Shown here piece by piece: positions 1-10,902 of a stretch of DNA of 64,000 nt (position 1 is its first letter; each line of letters starts with the position of its first letter). Source of the stretch: Corylus avellana (Eukaryota > Streptophyta > Magnoliopsida > Fagales > Betulaceae); contig NC_081547.1 in the NCBI RefSeq assembly GCF_901000735.1, forward strand, positions 17,286,013 through 17,350,012, read 5' to 3'. A program made the translations under genes and the position numbers. Under the pieces are notes generated by a model, which made no database searches, was not told where the DNA came from, and saw only the letters and a program-made list of their open reading frames with translations.

Positions 1-584
1 AAGGAAGTTGGATCATGAAACTCAAAGACGTTGGACTAAAGAGATTTTAAAACTGGATGCTGTCCAAAATAGAGTTTAGAATATATATGGAGGCTGGGTT
101 CTTGTTGGCTAAGATAATCAGCCCTAGACTAGAAACAAGTCCAAAAAATGCAGACTGGGTAACTTGTTGAAATGAAAAACTGGATGAAGCAGTTTTAGCT
201 CTATAAAATTGCTCCAAAAGTCATTTGCTCTAAGAGAAACTAATAGCACTGGTTCCATGTGCCCGGGTGCTAAGTGCTAACCATTTCTCCCAATGTGATA
301 TGTTCCGACCATTCCTCGTGTTCCTCTGAAAGACCTTGAATCAGATATGTACTTCCCTTCTAGCATGATGGGTAATGGGGTATCAGTTCTTGCAAGGTAG
401 TTTTTTTACTTTCTGTGTATGTAAATATATTTGGTAGTATTTTGCAGTGCTTAATGACTTTTTTTTGGTCTAGCAGACAGACGCAGGTTACATATTTACA
501 TTTAATTATTTTTCCTTTAATCTTGTTGCACTTTCACCTCTCCTTGAAATTTATTTACTTTTAAAGATTTTAGATTGCTAAATG
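1..584. other. Unassigned left edge, possible decayed exons
   Basis: No intact gene is visible. Short stretches read like protein on the plus strand in changing frames (for example RKLDHETQRRWTKEILKL near the start and RVPLKDLESDMYFPSSMM near 320-375), and a GT follows the last one at about 397. This could be a decayed host exon or retroelement remnant. I do not recognise the family. There are T-rich runs at 400-470. Confidence 0.25.
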
Positions 585-820
585 ACTGAATCTTCTGAAC
601 CAGCCAACATTCTTGACATGAAGAATGTCGGAGTTGCGACCCCAACATTACAGGAATGGTGCTAGTCGAATGGTTGATCTGTCTCGCAACAAAGAATTTT
701 TGCCCTGTCTGAAGTTCCATGTTTGTACTCTTGCTTGTGAAATGTGATTTCTCTTTGCTACCCTTCACTGCAACTACTGTATTGTACTATTGTGTAGTGT
801 CTGACATTCCAATTTAGTGG
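585..820 (+). pseudogene. Duplicated last exon and 3' UTR of the isochorismatase-like gene
   Basis: The exon copy at 604-677 and the following 3' UTR-like sequence match exon 5 and downstream DNA of the intact gene at 40096-40169 and beyond. The acceptor AG and the reading ANILDMKNVGVATPTLQEWC are kept, but the next codon is TAG (663-665) where the intact gene has GAG. Nothing resembling exons 1-4 lies upstream, so this is a partial duplicate that cannot make the enzyme. Its downstream flank resumes at 2402 after a transposon insertion. I infer a segmental or tandem partial duplication; direction of copying is inferred from the intact copy. Confidence 0.85.
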
Positions 821-828
821 ACTAAAAG

Positions 829-2393
829 TAGGGCTGACAAAATGGGTAAACGGGTAGACACGATTACGATCCGTTAAGACCCACCTGTGGCACGATTACC
901 CTATACACGAACACGACCCGTTTAGCTAAACGGGTTAGTGGGTTTGACACGATTATAACACGAAACATATTCGGGTATCCCGACACGACCCGACACTATC
1001 CGAAATTTATACAATAAAAAATTCAAAATTCATGAAAAATTTGCAAAAAATCCTAAAAGTAATGAAAAAAAATTATATTCATGAAGCATTTACAAGCCAA
1101 AATAAATGAAAAAATTGCAGAAAAAATGTAAAACTAATGAAAAATTGCAGAAAAGTCTTGAATTTACAATTTAAAATTTCAAGCAACATCAAATTGAAGA
1201 AAACAATTAAATTACAAATAGAAAAAGAAAATGAAGAACATCAAGATTACATAAATGACCAAAATGTCAAAATACAACTAAAAATTAACTGAAGAAAAAA
1301 ATAAAATTACAAACTGAAAAAAAAAAAAGAAAAAGAAAAAGAACAAAGAGATCATCAAGATTACATAAGTGACCAAAAGGCAAAATACAACTAAAATTAC
1401 AACTTCAATGAAAAAAGTGATCAAGCTGCAACTAAAATGTCAAGGATTTAGGTTCCACTTTCCTGTTGTTGTAGGCAACTCAACTTCAACAAATTTCTAC
1501 AAGAACAAATACAAAGTTAGTAAGGTGACTTCATACCAAAATAAGAGTTAGTAAATCACCAAATTCATGAATTAGATAAATATTCTGAATTATATAAAAC
1601 CCAAATAGCCTTGTAACTCCAAATTTCACCCAAATAGCCTCTTGAACTCATGACAAATCTACAAAATAGAATGATAAAAAAAATTACGCAAGGGACTACA
1701 AAATCCAAAAAGCAAATGCATTTAAAATTAGCAGCCTTGTGACAATTGAAGATAATGAATTCCGAAAAATTGCAAGAAGGGGAAACAGTGGAGGGGATGA
1801 AATCCGAAAAAAAAAAAAAAAACTCAATCAAGCACTGAAATCCGAAATTATTTCATACAATTATTTCATTGCAGTAACCCAGCTAACAAAACAAAAATAT
1901 TTACAAACCCCTTTATCATTGAAATATAAAATGGACATCAAAGTGGAAATTATAAGATTGAAAAAACAATGACCCAATGAAATTTGAGAGAGAGAGAGAG
2001 ACATACCGTGACGCGTGAATCGTGATACTGAAGACGGAGACAGAGTACACAATGAGAGAGGCGTGGAGCGGCGGTGAAGAGAATTTTAGAGATGAGAGAG
2101 AGAGAGAGGCGCGGCTATGGATTTTTGTGGGGGGAGGGGGTGGGGGGCTGTGTCGGCTGATGCAGTGATTCAGTTAATCACTGAATTGTTTAGGGTTAGG
2201 ATAGTTAGGGCTTTAGGGTTTGGCGGGTCACTCGGCTGACCTGCCGGGTAGATTCGCCAGACACGAATTTAATCGTGTCTTAATCGGGTAGACTCAATTA
2301 AGACCCGAACTTGATAAGTCTAAACCCAATACCTATTAACTTCGTGTCGTGTTCGTGTTGGGTTCGCGGGTCATATCAAAATTGCCAGCCCCA
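829..2393. mobile_element. hAT-like non-autonomous DNA transposon, 1565 bp
   Basis: Flanked by an exact 8-bp duplication ACTAAAAG (821-828 and 2394-2401), the size expected for hAT elements. Left end TAGGGCTGACAAAATGGG pairs imperfectly with the right end, whose reverse complement begins TGGGGCTGGCAATTTTGA. Subterminal DNA at both ends is full of short repeats such as CGGGT, ACACGA and CACGACCCG. The interior is A-rich, with a (GA)n block at 1985-2110. No transposase is seen. Inserted in the duplicated gene tail; the paralogous site near 40.28 kb is empty. Confidence 0.8.
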
Positions 2394-2401
2394 ACTAAAA
2401 G

Positions 2402-2515
2402 CAACTTATTATTTACCTCTCATGTTCTTGTTTCCTCAAACCTTCTTATTTGGGAGGGAGAGATTGTGATGCACCTCTACTATGGCTGCTTAAGAATAGG
2501 CCTGCCTCCAGACCA
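2402..2515 (+). repeat. Continuation of the duplicated gene-tail segment
   Basis: About 110 bp (CAACTTATTATTTACCTCTC onward, then a stretch with GATTGTGATGCACCTCTACT) match 40289-40335 and 41053-41130, the flank of the intact isochorismatase-like gene. Removing the separate transposon insertions in each copy brings the two segments into register. Confidence 0.75.
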
Positions 2516-3540
2516 ACGTTCCTTCACCTCCGAATCGCCTCGTCATCACTCTCAGGCAGTTTTCCACCCTCAGATGCCGCGTCGTACTCAGTTCGACTGT
2601 GGATCCCAGATCTGGTTCTCTCTAGGCCAGATCTCTCGCCCTCCGTTCCTCCTCAGCTCAGACATGCCCTACCACCTTGTCGTCTGGCCTTCTAGCCCTC
2701 CATTGTTTTTACCATCTTCATTTACTCACAACCACGCATCGCCGCTTTTTTCGATGCGCCTTGGCATGGCTCTCACGTTCCTGTGCGTTGATCCCATGCT
2801 CCGACGTGTAGATCTCATGCTCCTGGCATGTGTTTTTTGAGTTGCTGCCAAAAGCTCCCCCGCTGGCATCCTCCGTCCTGACCTTTGTTGAAGTTGCTAT
2901 TTAGTGGGTTTATTTGCTGTGTTTATCATTTTCGTTGTTTTTATTTTTTGTTTTCTTAGTGTTTTGCAGTTTTTCTTGTCATTTGCTGTTTTTGTCATTT
3001 TTGTTGTTTTTATTTTTTGTTTTCTTAGTGTTTTGCAGCTTTTCTTGTTATTTGCTGCTTTTGTGTTGTTTGCATTATTGTCTTCCAGCGTTTCAGTGGT
3101 TTGATCTTTTTTGCAGAGACTTTTGTAACCAGATCTGTGCTGGTGCCTTTCTATTCTACAGTCTCTGCATTGGACTCTGACAGTGCATTTACCGCTTCAG
3201 CCTCCTTTCGGTGGTTGTTGCAGTTTTAAAGTAGTGGTTCAGATAGGTTCACATTAATTTGTTCCCCCTTTGCTTTTGTTACCACGTTATGCGGCCAATT
3301 TGAGGGGATCAGGACACTTGTTTACCTAATTTCTCACTGTTTGTTATTATTTTCGCACTGTAGTGTTCATTTTGGGTCTATTGATAGGGAGTCCACCCTT
3401 TATTGAGTTTTTGTTTGTTTTTTCTTAGGATCTCCCATTCTCTCTTCCATTTGGATCAAGAATCGCAAGGATCCTCCATTGTATTCCTTTTTTCCAATTA
3501 ATTAGGAAGAAAAAAAAGAAGAAGATAACAATGCAGTAGA
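2516..3540 (+). other. Retroposon-like GC-rich then T-rich segment with A-rich tail
   Basis: This segment is absent from the paralogous copy near 41.1 kb. It starts GC- and C-rich, passes into T-rich DNA with a tandem repeat, and ends in an A/G-rich tail (about 3503-3530) after TCCAATTAATTAG, like the 3' end of a LINE or other retroposon. Open frames here (for example 2349-2840) look accidental. The identity is inferred; no TSD was found. Confidence 0.35.
2912..3065 (+). repeat. Tandem repeat, period 69 bp, about 2.2 copies
   Basis: Units beginning ATTTGCTG at 2912, 2981 and 3050 are spaced exactly 69 bp apart. Each carries TTTTCTTAGTGTTTTGCAG, and the third is partial. Confidence 0.8.
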
Positions 3541-3549
3541 AAGTAGAAT

Positions 3550-3580
3550 GATATATATATATATATATATTTTTTTTTTT
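3550..3580. repeat. (AT)n microsatellite followed by T-run
   Basis: About ten AT units followed by roughly ten T. A further short match to copy 2 (CTAGATTGCAATATAACT near 3624 and 41770) lies just downstream, so the gene-tail duplication may reach this far. Confidence 0.7.
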
Positions 3581-3734
3581 CAATCACAATAGCCGTAAAA
3601 CTGAATCAAAAATAGTGATGCCCTAGATTGCAATATAACTTAATACACCATAAAATAATAATACTTTTTTTTAAAAAAAACCTTAATAGTAATGTCAAAA
3701 CAACCATTGTTATGATCATAGACCGAAGTTGCTG

Positions 3735-6700
3735 AGGATCATTCTAGCTTTTATGAAGGTTAGAGTTACTAGCAATCATTGGATGATTTGTGGAGATTTT
3801 AATGCTGTCAAGTCTTTAACAGAAACGTGGGGATTTTATAAGTTGAATTCATTTGAAGTTGAGTTTGGGTAGTGTTTAAATGATTTGGAGGTTCTGGACC
3901 TCACTTTCAGTGGTTGCTTTTACACTTGGACTAATAAGAGTAAGGAGCCTCGGTTTGTAGCCAAGAAGTTGGATAGAGTTTTGGCTAATGAGTGTTGGAT
4001 GAGTTACTTTGGTAAAACTATTGTGGAATTCCTTCTAGGGGGCATTTCTGATCACTCTTCTGTTGTTATTTCTGTAGGCAATTTGCAGTGTTTTGGTCCT
4101 AAGCCTTTCAAGTTTTTTAATTACTGGTTGGAGCATAAGGATTTTCTGAGTTGGGTTAAGGAGGGATGGGATATTTAGGTGAATTGGGTTCCTATGTATC
4201 AGTTGTATGCTAAGCTTAAATCTGTGAAAGTTGTTTTAAAGAGGCAGAACCTGTCTTGTTTTGGGAATTTGTAGAAGAGAGATATGGAGGCTAGAGATAA
4301 TCTCTAGCTCAGAAGGATGTTATTGCTTCTTTTGGTAGGGCTGACTGTTTACTCAAGGAGAGGGAGTGTCTTCATGCTTATGTGTCTATCACTAAAGCTG
4401 AGGAAGCTTTCTTGAAACAAAAATCTAGGAACCAATGGTTGTAGCAAGGTGATCAAAATACTGGTTTCTTTCATCGTTCCCTTAGGGTTAAGAATGCAAA
4501 GAACACTATAACTCATTTATGGGATGAGCATGGAACTCGAGTGGAGGATGTTGAACAGATCAACCAGGTGGCTGTGCAATTTTATGAAAAGCTATTAGGG
4601 ACCAACCGGATATAGTTTACTAAAGATAAAGTAGATATGATTAGGTCTCTTATTCCTGCTACTATTCCTTCTAGTAAGGTAGCTATGTTGGAGAGGGAGG
4701 TTACTACTGAGGGGATAAGTGATACTTTGTTTCATATGCCTACTAATAAAGCTCTTGGTCCTGATTGTTATTCATCAGAATTTTTTAAGGATTCTTGGTT
4801 GGTCGTTGGAGAAGGGGTGGTGGCTGCTATAAAGAGTTTTTTTGCCTCTGGTCTGCTGCTTAAAGAAGTAAATGCTATTATCCTTACTTTGGTTCCGAAG
4901 AAGGTGAATCCTTCTACTATGGGGGATTTTAGAACTATTGCTTGCTGCAATGTAGTTTATAAGTGTATTGCTAAGATCATCTCAAATAGGATGCTTCCTT
5001 TTTTGAGTGATTTGGTTAGCTTGAATCAGTCAGCTTTTATCCTCTCAAGAAGTATCTTTGAAAATATTTCGTTGGCTCAGGAAATTGTTAGAGATTATCA
5101 CAAAAATAAAGGGGATCCTCGATGTACAATGAAGATTGACCTTATGAAGGCCTATGATTCTGTTAATTGGGATTTCATGATGCATATTATGGCCTTCATT
5201 GTTTTGGTTTTCCTGTGAAGTTCTTTAAGATGGATTAAGGAGTGTATTACCTCTCCTACGTTTTCTATTTGTTTGAATGGAACTCTGGTTGGTTATTTTG
5301 AGGGTAAGAAGTGGCTGAGGCAGGGGGATCCCTTATCTCCTTATCTTTTTGTGATAGCCATGGAGGTGTTTGCTAGGATTATGGCTGACCATATTAATGA
5401 TGGTTCAGGTCTTAAGTCTCACTCCAAGTGTTTGAAGTTAAAACTTACTCACATGTGCTTTGCAGATGATCTCCTAATTTTTTTGCGGCTAGTTTGAGGT
5501 ATTAAAGCTGCTTTGCTTGAGTTTGAAGAACTTTGTGGTTTGGAAGCGAATCCTTTAAGAGCTGTATTTTATTATTATTTGTTTTTTGGTCTCTCGGATA
5601 GAGTGAAGCACTTATTGCTGGGTGAATTGAAGATGAATGCAGGGCATCTTCCAGTAAGGTACCTGGGGGTTCCTCTTATTTCCACTAGACTGTTTGCAGC
5701 AGATTGTGGGGCTTTGTTGGATAGAATTATAGGGCGCATTGATTCTTGGCTGTTTAGGAATCTTTCCTATGTAGGTAGGCTTCAATGACTGTCCTCTATT
5801 CTGTTCAGTTTGCAAGTGTACTGGACTGAAATTTTTATTCTCTCTAAGACAGTCATCAAGGCTATCGAACAGAAATTCATTAGGTTTCTTTGGAATGAGA
5901 AAGCTGAAGGGTCTGCTAAGGTAAAGGTTTCCTGGAAGGATTTGTGTTTTCCTAAGAGAGAAGGAGGATTGGGGTTGAAAAGTTTGGAAGTTTGGAATCA
6001 AACTTTTTTGCTTAGGCATGTTTGGAGCCTTTTTGCTAGATCTGGTTCCATTTAGGTGGCTTGGGTGAAGGAAAACCTGCTGAAAAGAAATAGTTTTTGG
6101 AGTGTTGGTATTCCTTAAAATTGTTCTTGGAGCTGTAGAAAGATTCTAAAGTTGAGGGATATTGCTAAAAGAATGTTGAAGTTTGAAGTTGGAAATGGGG
6201 AGAATATTCATCTTTGGCTGGATTCTTGGCATCCTTCTGGCATTTTGTTTGAGGTTTTTTGGCATATGGCTGTCTATGATGCCCATGGTAGTGTGGAGGC
6301 TAAGCTTTCTTCTGTCATTCTTAATGGAGATTGGTTTTGGAGACCAGCCAGGTCTGAGGCTCCAGTTGAGATTCAAGCTAGGCTTCATGAGATAAGTTTT
6401 GGTCCTCGTGATAAACATTTGTGGACTGTCTCTAGGAAAGGCACCTATGTTAGCGAAGAAACTTAGGAATTTCTTAGAGAAAAGAAGGAGGAGGTTGTTT
6501 GGTGGAAGTTGGTGTGGTTTCTACATGCTATTCCCAAGCATGCTTTCATTTTGTGGCTTGCTATGCATGATAGGCTTCTCATAGGGGATCGTTTGATTAA
6601 GTGGGGATATAAATGTGAGGTCAAGTGTCTTTTCTGTCATAATCAAATGGAAAGCAGGAAGCATTTTTTTTTTTTTTTTTTTTTGTGAATGTAGTTTAAG

Positions 6701-7345
6701 TTATCGAATTTGGAAGTTTTGTATGCATCATTGTCAAGTAAAAAATCGTCTTGTTATCTGGGATGAGGTTCTGCAGCTAAGAATCAGCAAATGGGGGAAT
6801 AAGGCTCTCGAAGGTCTCCTATGCCGCCTTGTTTTAGGTTCTGTAATTTACAACTTATGGTGCACAAGGAATGAAATCAAGCACTCTGGTCAACCTAGCA
6901 CAGAGGAGCAGATCTTGAAGAAAATTCTTTGGGAAGTGAGAAACAGAATAGCTGGGAAGGGAAAATTTCCTAAGACTAGAGAGAATTTGGTCCTGGCCTC
7001 TGTGTAATTTACTTGCATATTTGCTATTGTAAGCTGTTCTGCGGTTTTGTGGTGTCTGGTTTGGTTTGTTGATAGATTTTAGCCCTCTGTGAGGGTTGTT
7101 TTTGGCCTTTGGGGAGGCATGATGGTGATGTAGTTTTGGGTTTGCTTGTAGTTTTTGCTGTCTGCATGCTCTTTCTGCAGTTTGGTGATTTTCTGGTTTT
7201 TTTTTTGAGTTGGTTTGGTTAGGCCTCTATGAGGTCGTGTTTTCAGCCTATTGGAAAGGCTTGTTATTGGTGATACTTTGTTGATTGGTTTGTTTGCTAA
7301 TAAAGTCACTTATTCATTAAAAATAAAATAAAATAAAATAAAATA
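3735..7345 (+). mobile_element. L1-type LINE, 5'-truncated, decayed
   Basis: Contains the C-terminal half of the endonuclease, the reverse transcriptase and the C-terminal zinc-binding region of plant L1 ORF2. The 3' UTR (7008-7300) is followed by AATAAAG and an (AAAAT)n tail at about 7320-7345. ORF1 and the endonuclease N-terminus are missing, as in ordinary 5' truncation during target-primed reverse transcription. No convincing TSD was found; the left boundary is approximate. Confidence 0.85.
3760..7007 (+). pseudogene. LINE ORF2 remnant (endonuclease, reverse transcriptase, zinc-binding domain)
   Basis: Endonuclease motifs are visible in order: WMICGDFN near 3780, YTWTN near 3921, LDRV near 3970 and SDHS near 4050. 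The reverse transcriptase runs from about 4640 to 5790, with NKALGPDCYSSEFFKDSW, LVPKK, QSAFILSR, KIDLMKAYDSVNW, the LRQGDPLSPYLF block near 5315 and the catalytic FADD at 5459-5470. A region near 6490-6690 has WWKLVW, ILWLAMHDRL and CLFC, matching the zinc-binding RT-associated domain of plant LINEs. About a dozen in-frame stops and frameshifts make it nonfunctional. Many stops sit where the family has Gln or Trp, so C-to-T or G-to-A transitions explain them. A poly-T insertion at 6667-6684 breaks the zinc-binding region. Confidence 0.85.
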
Positions 7346-7950
7346 ATAATAAAAACATATCTAGGTTATCAACAAATACAAAACTCCCAACCAGGCCAGG
7401 TCAAACCCCTCTTGGTGTTTTTCGATTTGTTTCGTCCTATATCTCTCAGATCATTTCATACTCTATCTTATGGTGACCTTGGTGTGTATTTTATGCATTT
7501 CTTTATTTTTCTTAATATTTAAAATGTGTATTTTAATTTCATTGCTAGAGATCAATGTTTTGGTCGCCATGTATAGGAATTAGGTGGCAAGATTAATATG
7601 CATACCTTTACCATAGCTTTTGATTTATTGAGTGGGCAAAATTTTAACAGCGTATAAAATGCACACTTCTTTTGTTTTTTTTTTTTGGATAAAAAAAGCC
7701 TATAGGGATTCTGTAGTGATGTAAACGAGTCAAGTCAAACCGAGTTGAGCTCTAAAACATGGAGTCAGCTCGGCTAGACAAGTCCAAAATCTTTTGCAAG
7801 CTCGAGCTTGCCAATTAGCCAAGCCTAGTAGTCTCAGATCAATTTCTTTTTTTTTTCTTTTTAAAAAAATTAAATTAAATAAACGGCTCAAAATCTGTTG
7901 ATTATCCAAGCCGTAATATTAAGAAAACTTCGACCTCTCAACCATAAAAA
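7346..7950. other. AT-rich unassigned sequence
   Basis: No gene or clear element. It includes T-runs at about 7676-7690 and 7848-7862, and a stretch at 7720-7830 rich in GAGCTC, GTCAAG and CTCGAGCTTG-like words that may be the decayed end of another hAT-like element. Confidence 0.4.
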
Positions 7951-7967
7951 AAAAAATTCAAAATGGT

Positions 7968-8056
7968 TCCAAGAGGTAGCTCAATCGGCTGGGACTACAC
8001 CTAATGAAGTGGAAGTCACTAGTTCGAATCCCCCTCTCCTCTCTTTTGCGGACATG

Positions 8057-8095
<39 letters not shown>
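7968..8095 (+). mobile_element. tRNA-derived SINE, about 128 bp
   Basis: Flanked by a 17-bp TSD with one mismatch: AAAAAATTCAAAATGGT (7951-7967) and AAAAAATTTAAAATGGT (8096-8112). The head carries a pol III A-box-like AGCTCAATCGG and, about 35 bp on, a B-box-like AGTTCGAATCC. The 3' end is a (TA)n run (8060-8093). These are the parts of a plant tRNA-derived SINE. The cloverleaf is not intact, so it is not called as a tRNA. Confidence 0.85.
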
Positions 8096-8112
8096 AAAAA
8101 ATTTAAAATGGT

Positions 8113-8528
8113 CAAGCATAGAGGGAAATTTAGTAATTTTAATACAATGCCCATTAATTAGCATGATCATGTTTGGTTTTATTTAAAAGAAAATGTATTA
8201 TTTGTATGAGGATTTTAAAAGGAGTTGTTATTTCATGTGTTAATCTATGTGTTGGTTGCAAAAGAAATGTTTATGATTTTATGGGATAAAATATACACGA
8301 TCAAACAATATTTTATAAACCGACATACACTATCTTTTGTATGCATTGTATTAAAGAGTATTGTAATTTGTAACACCTAAGAAAATAATTTAAAGGATTT
8401 ATTATGATTAAATAAAGTAAATGAGTTAAAGGATTTATGATATCAACATTAATAATGCATCTAGGTACATAATGGCTCACTTCAGTGATAATTCTGTACA
8501 GAAAATGATTTATTTTCTCTTTTGGTCC
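8113..8528. other. Unassigned AT-rich sequence
   Basis: No gene or repeat boundary recognised between the SINE and the TR-GAG element. Confidence 0.4.
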
Positions 8529-8533
8529 TTCTC

Positions 8534-8915
8534 TGATGCAGATTGTGTAGCAGCCTGTTTGTTTTATTTTCTAAACCGACTTTATGTTGTTATTTTATTA
8601 GGGTTAGGGTTTTGGGAGTATTTATTTCATTATTTTATTAGGTTTTGGGGGTATTTATGTCATATTTTATTAGGTTTAGGGTTTTTGGCTATAAATATAT
8701 GCTTATAGCTTCCAGAGAAAATGAGTTATTTTATTATTGATTTTGATTAATGAGAATACTTAGCGTTAAGTTTATTCCTCTTTTCCTATAAACTTTAGAA
8801 AGTATCTACTGTTTTTAGAAGAATTCTCAAATCATTGATAGACTCAAAATCTAGAATTATTTATCCGTTGCTTATTGATGTTTTTCGTTACAGCCACTTA
8901 AGTCACGCTGCATCA
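8534..8915 (+). repeat. 5' LTR of the TR-GAG element
   Basis: Begins TGATGCAGATTG and ends GCTGCATCA. It closely matches the 3' LTR at 10505-10897 and is adjacent to the PBS. Confidence 0.88.
8598..8700 (+). promoter_or_regulatory. LTR promoter with telo-box-like motifs and TATA box
   Basis: TTAGGGTTAGGGTTTT (8598-8613) and TTTAGGGTTTTT (8675-8686) resemble the plant telo-box/telomere repeat. TATAAATATAT (8690-8700) follows about 4 bp downstream as a likely TATA box. The same order recurs in the other LTR (10568-10675). Function is inferred from position. Confidence 0.5.
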
Positions 8916-9150
8916 ATTGATATCAGAGCTCAATTACTTTCGATGAATAGGGAGGAGCAACCATTGTGCAGACATGAACGAGGTGCATGTATGCACAGAG
9001 ACAGCATGTAAGGAGCAACGGACAATTCACTTGCGGCACATGAGTGGTGGGCCGAACGGTTGTCGTCGCCAACCAAGACCGCGATTCGCGGGGGCGGAAA
9101 GCAAATCTATTGCTGAACATTGGCAACACACGGAGGATTGACTCAGGGCT

Positions 9151-9600
9151 ATGAGGGATCAAATTGAAGACCTCACTATCCAAGTATTCAACCGGTGTCG
9201 TCAGCATGGGAACGGATCTAGAAACCCGTTTGCGGAGCGCCGAACGCACGGGCATCAGCACCTTGCGCAAGCTCATGCTAATCGGTGGGTGAGTAGATTC
9301 GAACTCAATATTTCGAAATTCGACGGGGATCTAGAACCTGAAGAATTTATGGATTGGGTGTTGGCTGTTGAAGAGGTTCCTGAATTCAACGGGGTGCCTG
9401 ATAAATGACGAGTCTCTTTAGTGGTACGCACATTCTGGGGAAGAGTTGGTGTGTGGTGGCAACAACTGAAGAAAACTAGGATGCGGCAAGGCAAATTGAA
9501 GATCAATAGTTGGGAGAAACTATTGAAATATATGCGAATCGCGTTCTTGCTCCATAGTTATACTATGAGCCAAAAGTCACAAAATTGAAGACAAGGGCTG
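9151..9600 (+). pseudogene. Gypsy-type Gag fragment in the TR-GAG element
   Basis: Readable residues include KFDGDLEPEEFMDWVLAVEE, then a stop (9406), then VWWQQLKKTRMRQGKLKINS and SWEKLLKYMRIAFLLHSY. These are the signature words of the plant gypsy Gag (retrotrans_gag) domain: target sequence, WW block, W..L...R.AFLP. One in-frame stop and later frameshifts break it. Gag packages the element RNA in cytoplasmic particles; this copy cannot make a complete one. Confidence 0.75.
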
Positions 9601-9833
9601 TGACAAGGAAAATAGAAAATTCCTACACAAAATAGGTATTTAGGGAAACATGGAGTGAGGCGAAGAGTCCACGACGGGCCAATTGGACCCCTACTTGCCA
9701 ACCACAAATCGATAAACTGAATTCATATTTTGTGGAGGAAGAAAAAGAATCTGTGGATGGAGAGTTTCAGGAATCTGAATTCATTGATGAAGAGTGCTGA
9801 CATGAAGATGTTAAAGATCCTTCGCAAGGATTT

Positions 9834-10349
9834 GTGGCTTGGGATTCCCCACCAACCTATGACGAGAAGCCTGAAGAAAATGATTCATGGGAAGAGGAAA
9901 AACCCCTAGAGGAGCATGAAGAAGATGGGTTTTATCCCATGTTTGACGGCCTCTACCCCGAAGAAGATGACCAATTGGATTGGGAAGAATACGAAGAAGA
10001 TGGGTTTTTTCCCATGTTTGACGGCCTTTACCCCGAAGATGATCAATTGGAAGATGACATCGCCGATTATGAAGAGGGTGGTGAAAACCTTTCAGGTGAA
10101 GTGCCTAATTTTAATGGTGAAGAGGTTGATTATGTTGATTTCCTTAGTGTTGAAGATATTTTAAATTCTCCTAACGAAGATTATGGTGAGTTTTATGCAG
10201 ATGAGGAAAATTATATGTTCACAAGGGAAACAATGGTTGACCCATTCTTGAGTATTTTCATGGCACATGGAAGGGAAAAGGAGCGAGAGAAGTATGACAA
10301 ATCCAATGTATTGCCAAGTGGTGTGTGGGGCCATCACGACAACCGTTAA
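9834..10349 (+). CDS. Acidic ORF with internal tandem repeat (171 aa)
   Basis: Open for 171 codons within the TR-GAG element, very rich in Glu and Asp. A block of about 25 residues is repeated: EEDGFYPMFDGLYPEEDDQL and EEDGFFPMFDGLYPEDDQL. In complete chromovirus-like gypsy polyproteins an acidic linker with PP.YDE lies between the Gag zinc knuckle and protease, so I infer this is that linker left after loss of pol. The frame is open upstream of the first Met (DPSQGFVAWDSPPTYDE), so the start is uncertain. An overlapping second frame (10325-10507, ending FEAELSLTRGE) resembles the extreme C-terminus of such a polyprotein. No enzymatic motif is present. Confidence 0.5.
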   Translation: MAWDSPPTYDEKPEENDSWEEEKPLEEHEEDGFYPMFDGLYPEEDDQLDWEEYEEDGFFPMFDGLYPEDDQLEDDIADYEEGGENLSGEVPNFNGEEVDYVDFLSVEDILNSPNEDYGEFYADEENYMFTRETMVDPFLSIFMAHGREKEREKYDKSNVLPSGVWGHHDNR

Positions 10350-10902
10350 GGTATTCCGATGATGAGGAGCATCACGCTTATTATGAAGTACTGTCTTGTT
10401 TTGATCCTAAGGAAGGGCGAGTAGAACGAGTTGATAGGGCATCCGAAGGACTGTGGAAAGAATCGGCCGAATTCGAGGCTGAACTCTCTCTAACAAGGGG
10501 AGAATGATGCAGATTGCATAGCCGTCAGTTTGTTTTATTTTCTAAACTGACTTTATGTTGTTATTTTATTAGGGTTAGGGTTTTGGGAGTATTTGTTTGG
10601 TTATTTTATTAGGTTTAAGGTTTTTGGGGTATTTATGTCATATTTTATTAGGTTTAGGGTTTTGGGTTATAAATATATGCTTATAGCCTCCAGAGAAGGG
10701 AAGTTGTTGTTGTATTATTGATTTTGATTAATGAGAATACTCAGAGTTGAGTTTATTTCTCTTTTCCTATAAACTTTAGAGAGTATCTATTGTTTTTAGA
10801 AGAATTTTTCAGATCATTAATAGACTCGAGATAGAGAATTATTTATTTGCTGCTTATTGACGTTCTTTGTTGCAGCCCACTAAGTCATGGTGCATCATTC
10901 TC

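Larger units (their letters stand above)
8534..10897 (+). mobile_element. Short gypsy-type LTR element with gag only (TR-GAG/LARD-like)
   Basis: Two LTRs of 382 and 393 bp enclose only about 1.6 kb. The exact TSD TTCTC lies at 8529-8533 and 10898-10902. The PBS-like TTGATATCAGAGC (8917) resembles the initiator-Met-tRNA site TGGTATCAGAGC, and a purine tract ACAAGGGGAGAA precedes the 3' LTR. The interior encodes a gypsy-like Gag fragment and an acidic ORF but no protease, reverse transcriptase, RNase H or integrase. This fits the known TR-GAG class, which must be mobilised by an autonomous relative. Confidence 0.85.

Noticed and set aside
1985..2110. (GA)n blocks as promoter elements
   Set aside because: Simple-sequence tracts inside a non-autonomous transposon; no gene follows.
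2349..2840. 163-codon open frame on plus
   Set aside because: Starts inside the hAT-like element, crosses its border and a duplicated segment; no domain or plausible composition.
7968..8040. tRNA-like sequence
   Set aside because: A- and B-box-like words are present but the cloverleaf is not, the 3' part is a (TA)n tail and a 17-bp TSD surrounds it; it is a SINE.
8598..10640. TTAGGG-type telomere-like repeats
   Set aside because: Only one or two units at a time, and they recur at the same place in both LTRs of one element; not an interstitial telomere.
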